From Gymnogyps californianus (taxonomy: Eukaryota > Chordata > Aves > Accipitriformes > Cathartidae), in contig NC_059474.1 of assembly GCF_018139145.2 (NCBI RefSeq), positions 43,108,344 to 43,172,343 of the forward strand: 64,000 nt of DNA, given 5' to 3'. The notes below the pieces were generated by a model. The model searched no databases. It worked only from the letters and a program-made list of their open reading frames with translations, and was not told the origin of the DNA. Positions 14,482 through 26,185 of this stretch are shown here, piece by piece. Position 1 is the first letter of the stretch. Each line of letters opens with the position of its first letter. A program made the position numbers and the translations under genes.

Positions 14482-15969
14482 TAGGCTTGCAGGAAGGCCG
14501 GGCTGGCCAAGTGGGGAGCTCCTCAGTGAGCTCCCTTGCAGAAAGGGAGCGTAGGGAAGGTGGAAGTGGGGATGGATGATGCTGGAGGAATTTAGAAACA
14601 CTAAACATGTAGGTATGGGATTAAGAAAGGCAAAGCTCAGGCAGAACAGCGGCCGGGGAAGTTATGGAGGCCGGTGGGAAGGGCTTGTAAAGGCCAGTGA
14701 CAGCAGAGGGGAGCGTGGTAATGCAAAGTATGGCTAGGAAATGTCTGTGTACCAATTCAGACACGATAAAGACATGCAAATCGATTTGGTTTTCTACACT
14801 AATACTTTTATGCTAAATTGTATTCATTTGAGCAATATGCAATGTGAAGCATAGTCTCTGTAGGCATTATGGGTTCAAGCCTTGTTCTAGCAGTACTACA
14901 CTGAGCAGAAAGCTCATTTGCACCAGGCTGTTTGTCTACTTTTACAGTCTGGCTGAAATAACTGGGAGGTGCAAACTCCAGCTTGTCACTGGACAAGAGA
15001 TAAATGTTAACATAGCATTCTTCTGGTTCACTCAGCTCTTTTGTTATAGTAAAGAGCATACAGGAACATTTATCTTGCAAAAAAATGCATAATTTCAGCG
15101 AGGATTAGTTGCCTTTTCAAAAGGCCGACCAGCTGCTTCAAGTAGAGTACCATAAAAATGTTTTGGAAAAAAAAATATATTCCAGGAAGCTTTGAGGCAT
15201 GAAAAATTTAAAGGATAAGTAAAAATAAATAGCAAATGGAGTTTGTCATTTACTCTGTGCATGCAGCGGACATATATTTGTATATACTACAGTGACAGCT
15301 AAAATTAGCACCTTTTCTTTTCCACAAGAGGCAAGGGGCTGTTTGAAGTCAGGATATTAAAGGAATTAAATTGATTCCAAAAGAATTTCAAGGGAGTGAG
15401 AGGGTTTCAGGAGAAGGAGAACACAGTACCGGTCCCAAATCAAGCTTAGTGAAAGTCCCTCCAGGTCCTGGCAACAAGAGTTTGCAGGGAATACTTGAGA
15501 AGGATGTGTGACAGAGATGTTGTGTTCATCCGGAAGGTTAGACAGGCACCCAAACATTTACAAAATAGTGGAAGTGACAGAAAATAAACCTAAAAACACT
15601 TTCTCAGCAGGTAGTGGAATGTCGGATGCTATCTCAGATTTTTAAAATCAAATTCAGATAGGAGAGCTGTGTGTGGTTACTCTCTTTTTAAAATATCATT
15701 GACAGGGTCATTTTAATTTTAGACCTTGTACTTTTTTGGCGGGAGTACATTAACACTTGATCATAATGGAAAGCAAACCATGCTCAGATAAAAAGTCATG
15801 CCTGTCAACCTTGATAGGTTTTCATCAAAAAATGCAGCAACCTTTTCATTTGCAACTCTGTGTTTTCCCATTGCCCAATTTTTGGCAGCGAAATATTTGA
15901 GAGATTAAAGGAATGTTTCTTCATGCTGATCTCACCAAGAGTAATCTTACCAAGTCACTCCCTTGTTCA

Positions 15970-16335
15970 GAGTCATTTGCTGGCTTTGCTCCTTCTGTAT
16001 CATGTTCAAACTCCTCACCTTCAAAGCGCAGTAAGAGTTTGCTCTTGGCAATCTCATTTCTCATTTATTCTTTTCAATTTTTTTCAGTCTGTCTTCTCAC
16101 CTGGAATTCCCTCTCCTTTTCTTGGCGCAACAAGTAAATATATTCGTTTTCACATCATAGTGAGGGAAGCTTGTTTACGTTCATTTTCGAAGTGTAAAAG
16201 CCTTTAGAACAATACAGAGCATTACTCTTAAATTTTTACATTGTCGATAAACCCTCTGGAGCTTTTGATACTTGTGTTAAAATATCAGCTCCCTGAAGTA
16301 GGGACAGGGCCTCCTGTGTTCCAGTGCTTCGTTGA
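15970..16335 (+). repeat. Ancient L2-like LINE 3' fragment
   Basis: Motifs occur in the order of the L2 3' region in sense orientation: TTCAAACTCCTCACCTTCAA, then CACCTGGAATTCCCTCTCC, then ATCAGCTCCCTGAAGTAGGGACAGGGCC in pieces, then TGTGTTCCAGTGCTTCG. These correspond to the L2 'cctcaccttcaag', 'cctggaatgccct' and 'gctccttgagggcagggac' boxes. It is strongly diverged and interrupted. Recognition is from memory, without alignment. Confidence 0.45.
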
Positions 16336-17455
16336 TAAACCAAATGTTCCAATCTTCTGCACTAAGTAGATTAACTTTTTTTTTAAGTGAGCAAACAGAA
16401 TGTGTTTCGTAACGTGATTTCTAAAGTGGTGTTACAAAGTGCAGATTTGTGAGAGAATTTTAAATGTGGTCAATAAAATAGATCTACTTTTCCAATATTG
16501 ATGGCTTATGTTTAATGCAAAAATGAAAGAGAAGATAGCCATGTTAAGACTGGTAGACGACATAGATATTTCTATTTGTTTCTTACCATTCCTCCAGTAT
16601 AGCACAACCTAGTGGTACCACTTTAATAATGGAAACTTTTCTAGGTGTTAGCAATACCCTACGGGGTTGTGTAGACTCCCTTTTATTTCTTTCAAAGGCA
16701 GTGAGGTTTTGTGTTAATGCATTTAAAAAAAAAAAAAAAGAGAGACTGTATTAAGCAAAAGAAGGGAGATATTTCTTAGCATTGCAAGATGGTTCCTTTC
16801 TCCGAGACTGCTGTTGACTGTGTCCCTATATCTTTGTTAACTACTACATATGCTGCAGAAATTCTCACCAGCTGTCATGTACAGTATGTCTGCCATAGTG
16901 ACTATATAGATTACAGCAAGATGTTGTTTTGTGAGTGTTTTGTTGAATTAATATTTTTTTCTTTCTGGTGACCAATAAAGGTTGTTATAAGGTTAGATGG
17001 TGTTTCAGTTAGTAGGACAGATTTCAAATGATAACAGTTGCGGTTATTGATGCTTTATTTGTTTGTGGAAGGGTATATGAAGGTCTGTGGCATCTCTAGC
17101 TGCCTCCCATAAAGCCAGTGGGAAAGAACACTATTCTGAGTTTACGTGAAAATTTCTATTTAATGTGGACTTGGAGCTCAGAATGGCACACATATTGCTG
17201 GGGAATTTAATTATTTGGCCGTTTAAGCAATTGCATATATGGCTTTTGACAGGGAGAGTAAATTCCAGATGACTGTATTAGAAGGATAAGTATGAATTTA
17301 GGCAGCAGCAAAAGGATGCCAAAGATGTGTAATTTCCAGTTTATGTGGAAACTAAAATGAAGAGTGAAAAGGGAAGGCTACACAATAGCCAGGTAAGAAT
17401 GAATTTAGGGAAAGAATTTAATACTCAGATTTGGTCTGTATTTTTGGTAGTTTTC

Positions 17456-17468
17456 GGGGGGGGGGGGG
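17456..17468 (+). repeat. G13 homopolymer
   Basis: Thirteen consecutive G inside the long intron. A simple repeat that may fold as a G-quadruplex. Confidence 0.9.
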
Positions 17469-17875
17469 TTGCCTCTTCTGTAGGTGCTGTTTTGTGATTT
17501 TATGTTCATATAACAAACAAGCAAAAAAAGCAAGTGATATTTAAGAATCTGTATTGGCACAAGAAAGTTGTCACACTTCCCATAACAGATTTTGGATTGG
17601 GAGTGAATAGTTACGAAAGGCATTTACTGGGTGACTAGGCAAAACGAGGCTTCTTGCTAAACACAGAAGTACTATCTAGCAATTAGGTATTTTGAACAGT
17701 CAAATAGTTCTGTATTCTGAGCTTCAGTGATATATATCTTAGAAAACTACTTCAGACATACTATTTCTAAGTCTTTTACCAGGTCTTTGATAGGCTCTTG
17801 ACCTTCATATACTTTATCCTATGTGGTATTTTTTTTATTTCTTTGCTTCTTTTATCGCTACATTTTTCCAATTCA

Positions 17876-17933
17876 CTTTTCTTCTTCTCTTCTCCCCCTC
17901 CCCTCCCCCCCCCCCCCCCCGAAAAAAAAAAAG
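17876..17933 (+). repeat. 45-nt pure pyrimidine tract (ends C16) followed by 13-nt purine tract
   Basis: From 17876 to 17920 every base is C or T, ending in sixteen C. From 17921 to 17933 every base is G or A (GA11G). The abrupt pyrimidine-to-purine switch is visible directly. Such tracts can adopt triplex (H-DNA) or i-motif structures; whether this one does is unknown. Confidence 0.9.
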
Positions 17934-20910
17934 TCTTTTCCTTATGACTGTAAAGATGAGCCACTTTTCTCAAGCTGGCTAGAAAAATAAAAGTGCAGCA
18001 GTGGATCAGTAATCTACTACATCTATTTTCCATTTTCCAAAGTGTTCTTTAAAAAGATAAAGTTAATACCTGTGAGATAAGTTTCTTGCACTTTTATAGG
18101 TGTATGCAGAGAAAGTGGAAACAGCAAAACTTTCCAAAGCACTTAGTAGTCCTACTACCCAGTCTCACAATTGTACTGCTCCTCTAGATGTATGCTTGCC
18201 AAGAGGGGTGGGTGTCTTTCTTTTTCATTCTTCTTGGAGTATGCAGTATTCTGGTCTTAGAAGCCATAGGTGATATTACATGAAAACAGAATGCATTGGA
18301 AAATACACTAGTAGAAGAGTTTAAGTGGAATGGAATGAACTTAGGCTGCATATCAACTTGACGTGCTTAAAGAGATTAGGAGATCCACACTGCTGTACAA
18401 TGGCAGTGGGACAAGAAAAATTAAGTTTGATGGAGACATCAAACACCAGTGAGTCGTAACATACCAAGAGAAAACCTGTGGGGATAGTAGCATTTTCAGA
18501 CTGACCAGTGAGGTTGGTATAACAGCTTATACGAGCAGATCTTTAAAGCAAATTGTTGCTTTTGGAAAGAACTATTTTATATAAACATCTTAGCTCTAGG
18601 TAGTGCACAGTTTAAAGTTTTGTTTAGATTCTTACAAGGATCTGTTTTTTTCAAAGCAAAATGATTTTGTAGTAAACAATCAAAAGCTTTCTAAAGACTC
18701 GGAATGAAATTGTTTGATATACATTGGCTTTCCTTTTCAAAATCAATGGGAATACAGACCCAAATTCTCTTCTGATCTTGAAAGTTCAGAAAAAGAAAAC
18801 CTTCTCAATTTTTCCTGTGCAGAGCAGTTTCCTCACACTTCTTTTTTTTTGCCTGCGGAAAGAAGCAATCTTTAACCTGTCAGGTGCATACAGTTAAAAT
18901 ACTTGGGGACATGCAGTGTGCAGGGTATAATTATTTTCTCCTCTCCACTTCTGCCTATTTCTTACGTACTTGTTTGGTTATTTTGAGAGCTTAGTTTAGC
19001 GGAAAGTGTTCAAAATTTTCTTTATTTAACAAACCTCAGAAAAGTAAGTAGCTGAGAACTTTGCATTTCAGATAGGCAAAGGAAAGAAGGCATCATTCTG
19101 AAGACACTCATTTTTTCATTTGAAAAAAAGTTTTCGAAAACACAGGTATTGCACAGAAAGAGACTGGGCTAAGTGCCTTTGGAAAGCTTTGTAAATGTCC
19201 CTTTCTAACCTTCCACATTATTTAGTCTGATTGCTTAGGCCTTAAGGCAACATTTTTAAATTCCTTTCATTCTCCTGTATTCTAGCTTTTAATTTCAAAA
19301 CAACTTTGTGGGAGAGAGTTGTTCATACTTATATTAAACAATCTTATATTTATTTCTTGACATCAGACAAGAAAAAATGCTAAAATGTTTTCTTCTAAAA
19401 GCTGTTAAGACAGAGGAAACAAAAAGGACTTTCATAAACTGGCTACTTTAAGTAGGTCATTGATAGTTTACCTCAAAAGAACACATAAAAATTGTTTACA
19501 TGAGGAGAGGAGCTGCCCTTCTATTACAAAATACTGGGTTTCTCTGAGCCTGTGCTGTGAAGTTCTTCTGCAAGTTACCAAGTGCAAAGTTAACGATAAA
19601 GTCCTCAAAAGAGTCAGGCAAAGGGCTCTAGGAGTGCTTGGCATTTCAACCTGTGTTAGATGGCTGAAATCTGGAAATTAATAAAGAGTATTCTGGTATG
19701 TCACACACTATTACATCTAGAGCTAGTACTGGTGTTAGTTGTCATGTATAAGCATTAGAGAAAATTTACCATATTCTGTGATAGCTAGTAGCAGAGAAGC
19801 TTTGCAGGTCTACTAAATGAATTTTAACTTGATGGTCGAATTAAATAATTGTAAAAATATCCCATTTCTTCGTTTATCAGGAACCTAAAATTTTTACTGA
19901 TTGCAGTTGTTCAGCTTTTCCAAAAGTGTAACAAATATGTTGGCTTGATTGTATTTTTTATCCTGCATCCTGTTTTTTTCCTAAAGTAATCTTTCTTCAA
20001 AATGATTATTGTTATGTGGGTCACAGTTAAGTTACACACAGGGTTTCAAACCTGGTCTCTTTAATCAGGGTAACCTGGCTAGCTAGTTTCCTCTCAATGC
20101 ATGACTTCTACTTTTATTAAAATCAAAAACTGTACCAAGCTGCGACTAACCATATTTGAATATGGCATTTCAAAACAACTACAATTTTTTTACTGTTTTA
20201 AGTCAAATGTTTGGTTATTTATTTTATGTGTTTTATTTAGTACAACTGTATCATTAGAAACTAGTTGAAATGAATATACTTTCCAACATTAACGTTGCTC
20301 ACTTCCTTAATCTAGTGAACTGTCACATAAAAAATACTGTTTCACTATATTCAGCAGAGCAATAGTAATCCATATCAGATGATACCAAAGGTTTGTCTTT
20401 ATGGTTATTACAGCATACTGGCAACTTGATACAGCCTCCTGACAAAAAAAATCTTACATTTTTATCATTCAGATAGCAGGAACCTCAGAGGCACTTTAAC
20501 TAGAAGTAATTTCATTTGCACTGATGACCTCTGCAATCTTCCAAGATAGTTCTGATGGTAGAAGTATGTAAAATTGATTCTGCTAACAGTTTAGTGTCAG
20601 ATACAGATTAGTAATGCTTGAGTTAGCCTTTCTTTGAGCAAATCTGACCTCGTTTGTATTGTTCCTTATATGAGAAAAAAAAATGCGGGAGCCAGCTTTA
20701 ACATTCTTCTTGGATTACGGAGACACTTTGTGTTCTGGAACTCAAAAAGAAATGGGGAGACTTAGTTTCAAATGTTACCTCCTCTAGGTTGGTCTGTTCT
20801 GGAAAACTGAGTATTGAATTTGTTCAGGTGAAAGCAGTATACCTGTAGTTTAACATAGGGAGCATGTTTCCTTCCTTTAGAAGGAAATCCTGCTGAAGGA
20901 AACACATCTT

Positions 20911-21530
20911 TTAATAAAAGCCGTTTAAGAAGGTCTTTGGTGAAATATTCTTATAAGCTCTGTGTCTCAAAATATGTGAAAATTTAAATGCAGGTACAGA
21001 AAGAACAAAGGAGGCTGAAACAAAGAAAATGGAACTAGACAGATCAGATGGTTTTAAATTAAGACTTGAAAACAGGTATTGGAGCCAGCAAGATGAAAGA
21101 GACATGAAAAAAATATAGGTGCAAAATGGGATGTCCTTGCATGTAGGACTGGACAGCTTGGTAAAGGCCAAAGAAGGCAAGAAAGCAAAAATATACATTA
21201 AAAAAAGTGATAAAAAGGATGCATTTGAAAGATTTGAGTCATGAAGACAACAATATGAAAGAGAATGGACTAGAAGATTAGAAGAAGCAATATTGTCATT
21301 CAAAAGATTTGAATGACTTAGGAGTCTGAAGAGGAAATCTTTGGTATACCTGTACCTACTGGAGAATGTACACGTAAAGAACTCAGTCGACCCAAATCTG
21401 CCTTGCAAACAAGTTGGCTGCAGCCTATTAACAAGCTCCTTTCCTTGTGTAAAGGCAACTTTTATTGGCAACCAAGTATGTCTTACAATACTGGTTCCTT
21501 GGGGGAAAAAATGTTAGACTCATAAAAGCA
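20911..21530. other. Unassigned coding-like remnant with a 186-codon antisense ORF
   Basis: On the minus strand 21471-20911 is open for 186 codons, the longest ORF in the window, with a Ser/Leu/Phe-rich, low-information product. On the plus strand the same DNA gives charged, helix-like stretches broken by stops and at least one frame change: ETKKMELDRSDGFKLRLENR, then WSQQDERDMKK, and in another frame VPTGECTRKELSRPKSALQ. That pattern (charged coiled-coil-like segments, degenerate frame) fits a decayed gene or transposase-type protein read on the plus strand. I cannot name a family. The antisense ORF is then probably a by-product of the plus-strand codon bias. Confidence 0.25.
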
Positions 21531-22979
21531 CCTCTGTAGCACTAGACTTACTGTACTTACGATTGCTGTGTAATTGGAGATTTTTTGTAATAGTTTCTCA
21601 TCTTGTCCTGTTTATTAATGTGACTGTTGGTTTGATTTAGGAACTGCATGGAAAGAAAATAAAAAGATAGATGAAGAAAAATAATTTTTCTGTCTTTACT
21701 TGTAAGAAAATTGCAAATAACTGATGATTATTAAAGATCCTCTTAGAACATGGATCAAAATGATAGTAACTTCCAGTTTTTAGATTTTCTGTAAAGAAAG
21801 GCAGAAGTTATTTAGGAAAGCTAGGCATAAAAACTGCTGCTGAGGTGTCCGAGCAGGCCAGCTTTTTTGGAGGCTGATAGCGCTTTGGTTGTGCACATAG
21901 ACAGTTTCAGAAATCTTTTTTGTCTGTCCTACTACTAACATAAACAGTACTTCTGTAGAAAGAAGACTTCCTGGCCTCTTGAAGACACTCAGTGTCTGAG
22001 AACCTCAAACAGGTGAAAATGGCATAGATATTCTGAGTGAATTCAACTGGTTCACAGGGAAGCCCAGGCCACATCCCAGTCTCGCAGCCGGAGAACAGGG
22101 AATGCCTTGCTTGCTTGGAAAAGTGACAACCAGCAGCACCGCAGCCGGGAAGGATTGGAAGCAAACGGAGATGCAGATGACCCAGTATCAGTTCCATTCA
22201 TTTCCTTGGGAGGGGATTTACTATTTTGCTACTTTAGCTTATGCCGGTTCTCCAAATGCAGTAAGTTATACAATGAACACTGTTTTATGCCAGTGTAAGC
22301 ATATTTACATTTGGGCTTCTGCCACAGAAACTCCTTTTTAAAAGGAAATCAGATCTCGTGTTTCTGTGCAGGCCTAAGTTTCTCTTGGCTTAAGCTCATG
22401 AAAAATACATACAGTTGCATATTGTCCGTTAAAAAAGTAAGAGTAAAGTTCGAAATAAGGTGACTGAAGACAAAGTATAAATCCAAAGAGGAAAATTGTA
22501 AGCGAATTCTGTAGGTTTCTAAGACAAAATATCTGGGTTGGGAGAAGAAATCCGGGGCACCCGAGCCTCATATATATGAATGCATATGCATTTTTCATAT
22601 TCTTGTTAAGCTGTTTGTTTTGATGTCATCATATATTATTAATTTTATTTTCTTTAAAGGAATCTGGCATGTGAAATGTATGTACATCCATGCCTTAGCT
22701 AAAAATGAATTTAAACAGTTTGTATGTCAGCAGTAGTATTACAAGTTCAAATATTTTTGCATAAGGATTTTGCATAAGGACTGAGGAAATAATTCTAAGA
22801 AACCTATTTTTTGTGGAGTCTTTCTGAGTTTTATATTTTAATTTCCTAAAATGGTTTTTGTCTGGGTTTTTTTGTTGTTGTTGTTGCTTTCTCAAAGAGC
22901 TGGCAGGGTAAATGGCAGCTGTAAACCTAAGGGTAGGCTGCAAAGTTTTTCTTCCAAAGCCTTCCTTTCATGTTTAGCC

Positions 22980-23410
22980 AAGTGAGAGACACGGAGTGAA
23001 ATGTAAACTCTGGCTCGGCGTATCCTCATGGCCTTCTCTCCTGGTGAACAGCCAGAGGGGCAGAAGGGGGGCCGAAGCCGTCCAAGACTGCTAACTGCAA
23101 TGGCCCGGAAGGCACCGGCTGTAAGCTGCGGCTCCCAGGTTGCTCAGAGGAGGAGGAATGTGAAGATGGTGCTCTAGGGCCCTTGATACCGTACCTCTGA
23201 GAATGGCACTCCCCATCGTACCTGCTCCTTCTCACTTCATCCTCCCCCTGGGACAGAAGGAGAAGGCATTCGCTTTACTTCTCTTCCGAGTTGTCTAACC
23301 GTTTCTCTTTAATCCCTGGCAGTCTGACTGAGAACTAAGCGTGTGTTTTGTTGAACTTTGTTCTGTTTGAAATTACGGACTGGAACCATTTTTATTTAAC
23401 GTGGGAAACA
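22980..23410. promoter_or_regulatory. Mild CpG cluster, candidate intronic regulatory element
   Basis: About 430 bp with some fifteen CpG dinucleotides by eye, in an intron where CpG is otherwise sparse. It is not dense enough for a classical CpG island. No TATA box or initiator that I would trust. Confidence 0.25.
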
Positions 23411-23872
23411 AGCTTTGCAGAAACTCAACCTATACTCTGGGAAAGGAACTTCCTATAAAATATAAACAGATGTTTGTACGTTTGAGTGAAGGTTTGTTCA
23501 TGGGAGGCTTTGTGATAAACTGCGTAAATGCAATATCGAGTTCTAACAATTAAATGATGACTAATTGATGAGTTTGATCACTTTGACATGATCTGCTGCG
23601 CTGGCACTCCTGGTTTGTTTTGGTTTTGTTTGTTTTTGAAAAGATTTTTTTTTTTCCCAGCTGTATTTTATGCACACAGCTAATTTTAAAGTTCTTCCTC
23701 AGTATGGGGACATAGAAAGCTTTCTCCCAGGACAACGGGGTGATTCTTGGGAGAACTCCAGCTATTCCCTCCAGTGCAAGGGAGATGCATATGTCTTGTA
23801 GTAGCCATAATTGCTTGGGGCCCTTTTTCTACCAAGTAATTCTTTGGCTCCTAATCACTGAAGGGCTGTAAT

Positions 23873-23898
23873 TTTGTTTGTTTGTTTGTTTGTTTGTT
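23873..23898 (+). repeat. (TTTG)6 microsatellite
   Basis: Six consecutive TTTG units, visible directly. Confidence 0.95.
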
Positions 23899-25225
23899 AT
23901 TGGGGTGGAAATGGATAAGCAAACAGTGTTTCCTCTCCTGTGTAGACCTGTGTTTCTTTTTGCTTCCAACCTGCCCCCTCCCCCCCAGTTCTCTCTCTGC
24001 GCTTGTCCACACTACATCTACACTGACTGCTTCCTTCATTCTGTCTGTTTACTTTGCAGAGAGCATAGGACTAAAAAATACATACACACATACAGTATTT
24101 TTAATTCTTCTATTGTGGCCATGAATTTCCCCCTCAGTCAGTTGGGGCCCACAAATTCTCTAGTTGATGTCTTAGTCTTTTTCCATATCCAGGTTTCTAC
24201 AGAGTATGCCAGTGGTGTTTACATTCTGCAATGATGCAGTTAAGTGTTATCATGAAGAAAAATATTGTTTGCTTCAGTCTGAAGTTCACCAGTTTTTGTG
24301 AACAATTGCATAGATCCTGCTAATATAATAGTTCTAGTATCCATCCCAGATGCAATAGAATGAACTGTGATTTTCCTGTATTCATGTGTAAATCATACTC
24401 ATCTGTACCTATGTATGTACATATGGTTTTCCTTTGACTGTTTGGTAGAGAAAGAAAATTATTAAATAAGCTAATCTTTAAGATATTATTTATCCATTCA
24501 CAAAATTAATAATCTGTTTAGAAAATCATACACAAAAATTAAAGATGTCCAAACAAATTGGATTATATTGAAAGACAAAATTTTAAGTGTTAAATGTGAA
24601 ATAAATTATCAAGCACTCTGTCTTCTGACCAATGACACAGACTCAAAGTGGTAATTCATTCTGAGAATTTCCTTGCATTGTGTGTGTACCTCTTGAGATA
24701 TTGCAAGTCCACTGCAATTTACAATCTGAGTTGATAGAAGACTTGAGAGTAGAGACATACCATGGTGTAGATGTGGCGAATAATATCACCAACATTGAAT
24801 TTCATTAAAATTTGCCTTTTCCATAAGGGATAGCATTAAAGATGTGAAATACTGTGCTCTAGTTGACTATAAATGCTGTCTTTGCTGTGGAAAGACTGTC
24901 TTAGTAATGCAGGTTACTGCTGTTTGCATCATTAAGGGGGTGAGCTCCCCTCTAGGTATTTAAAGTTGGAGAGAAAAGAGAGTTTTGAAGGCAGTAGCCC
25001 TAATACTAGAGTTGTAGAGTTTTATTGCTCACTCTTGCAAAATGTGGAGGCACAGACTGAGCAATTAAAAAAGAATACCTGCAGTGTATACAAGGGAGGA
25101 TGACACAGTATTATATTGTAATCCTTCTGATATGCATTCAAGAGCAGCACCAATGACCTATAGTTTTCAGGTATTATAGAGGAATCAAATGAAGAAAACC
25201 CAAGGGTACACACCTTCAATAGATT

Positions 25226-25226
<1 letters not shown>

Positions 25227-25261
<35 letters not shown>
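25227..25261 (+). repeat. C35 homopolymer
   Basis: Thirty-five consecutive C on the sense strand, about 650 bp upstream of the SH3-1 exon. On the RNA this is a C35 run, the ligand type of poly(C)-binding proteins. On the DNA it is an i-motif/G-quadruplex candidate. The exact length is likely polymorphic or a sequencing approximation. Confidence 0.95.
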
Positions 25262-25872
25262 AGTAATTCTTTTTAGCCATGTTTTAAAATAAATAATTAA
25301 ATTAAAAGGGTTGTTCCAGGATGAAATATCTCACCTTTAATAAAGTGAGATTTGTTTTTCAAGCTGGAAAACACCTCCCTTATGTCCTCATCCTTAACAT
25401 TCTGTGCCTGTGAAATAAATAAGGTGAGGACAATTATAAGAAAGGCAGGCAGAATACATGCCTTAAAGGTCTTATAGCAAATTTGTTATTCTAGTGCTGT
25501 ATTTTCTTGCAGCATTTTTCTGTCAGATCTCTCAGGTGGTCAGGATACTTTCCAGTTTGTTTGTTTTCGGTTTTTTGTAATGTTTAAGCTTAGTGAATTA
25601 GTACATGAGGGTTAAAGTATTATGGTTTTTTGCCTCTCTTGTGTCTAGCAACATTGTAGCATTACTGAAAACCATCATGAAATTTAAGGGGATGTTAAGA
25701 CTGTATAGAACTGAAGCTCTTCCTACATGTTTGGGTAAAATCAATAGAATCATTGCAATAAAATAATTTTATTGTGTATAATTTTACTTTGCAATTTTCT
25801 ACAATTTCATTCATAGTCTCCCAAAGAATGTAATATAAATTCTATTTAGTCGTACTCATCTAATTCTAGTGA

Positions 25873-25909
25873 TTTTTTTTTTTTTCTTCTTCTTCTTCTT
25901 CTTCTTTAG
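25873..25909 (+). promoter_or_regulatory. SH3RF1: Strong 3' splice site of the SH3-1 exon (T13 + CTT repeat + AG)
   Basis: 35 uninterrupted pyrimidines (T13 then seven CTT units) precede the AG at 25908-25909. The following exon frame matches SH3RF1 immediately. The repeat is a microsatellite that doubles as the polypyrimidine tract. Confidence 0.9.
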
Positions 25910-26185
25910 GGTGTACCTCAGTTACCATGTGCCAAAGCATTGTATAACTACGAGGGAAAAGAACCTGGAGATCTTAAATTCAGTAAAGGAGACATCATCA
26001 TTTTGCGTCGACAGGTGGATGAAAATTGGTATCATGGCGAAGTCAATGGCATCCATGGCTTTTTTCCTACCAATTTTGTTCAGATTATTAAACCTTTACC
26101 TCAACCTCCGCCTCAGTGCAAAGCACTTTATGACTTTGAAGTAAAAGACAAGGAAGCAGATAAAGACTGTTTACCATTTGCAAAG
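25910..26185 (+). CDS. SH3RF1: SH3RF1 exon: SH3-1 and first half of SH3-2
   Basis: This exon is 276 nt, exactly 92 codons, phase 0 at both ends. The acceptor is a 35-nt pure pyrimidine tract (T13 then CTT repeats) ending TTTAG; the donor is AAG|gtaaaa. It encodes a complete first SH3 domain: ALYNYEG at residues 10-16 (the ALYDY-type motif), the acidic DEN-W stretch with the conserved Trp at 40, and [11 protein letters not shown] at the C-terminal edge. A short proline linker (PLPQPPPQ) follows, and then the start of SH3-2 with ALYDFEV at 72-78. The exon ends at LPFAK in the middle of SH3-2, so that domain is split across two exons. SH3-1 and SH3-2 are ligand-binding modules of the POSH scaffold. 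The preceding residue in the mature protein would be the end of the RING-exon linker, outside the window. Confidence 0.97.

Larger units (their letters stand above)
1..25909 (+). other. SH3RF1: 3' part of the SH3RF1 intron upstream of the SH3-1 exon
   Basis: These 25.9 kb lie upstream of the exon that opens with SH3-1 and are inferred to be the end of the intron following the RING-encoding exon. I looked for the RING signature (C-x2-C ... C-x-H-x2-C-x2-C ... C-x2-C) in the translations and did not find it. The sequence is AT-rich with short ORFs only. It contains the sub-features listed separately: an L2-like fossil near 16 kb, G- and C-homopolymer tracts at 17.46, 17.9 and 25.2 kb, a G-rich patch at 14.4 kb, a coding-like remnant and long antisense ORF at 20.9-21.5 kb, a mild CpG cluster near 23.0-23.4 kb and a TTTG microsatellite at 23.87 kb. 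Outside these I see no exon, RNA gene or promoter I can support. Confidence 0.8.

Noticed and set aside
14327..14554. Gly/Arg/Ser-rich 75-codon ORF as a possible upstream SH3RF1 exon
   Set aside because: No RING cysteines/histidine and no similarity to the POSH N-terminus; reflects the GC-rich patch.
15860..16207. 115-codon plus-strand ORF
   Set aside because: It lies over the L2-like fossil but does not resemble a LINE reverse transcriptase; better explained as non-coding 3' repeat sequence.
1..25909. RING exon of SH3RF1 within the window
   Set aside because: No C-x2-C ... C-x-H-x2-C pattern or POSH N-terminal sequence was seen in any frame, so the exon must lie to the left.
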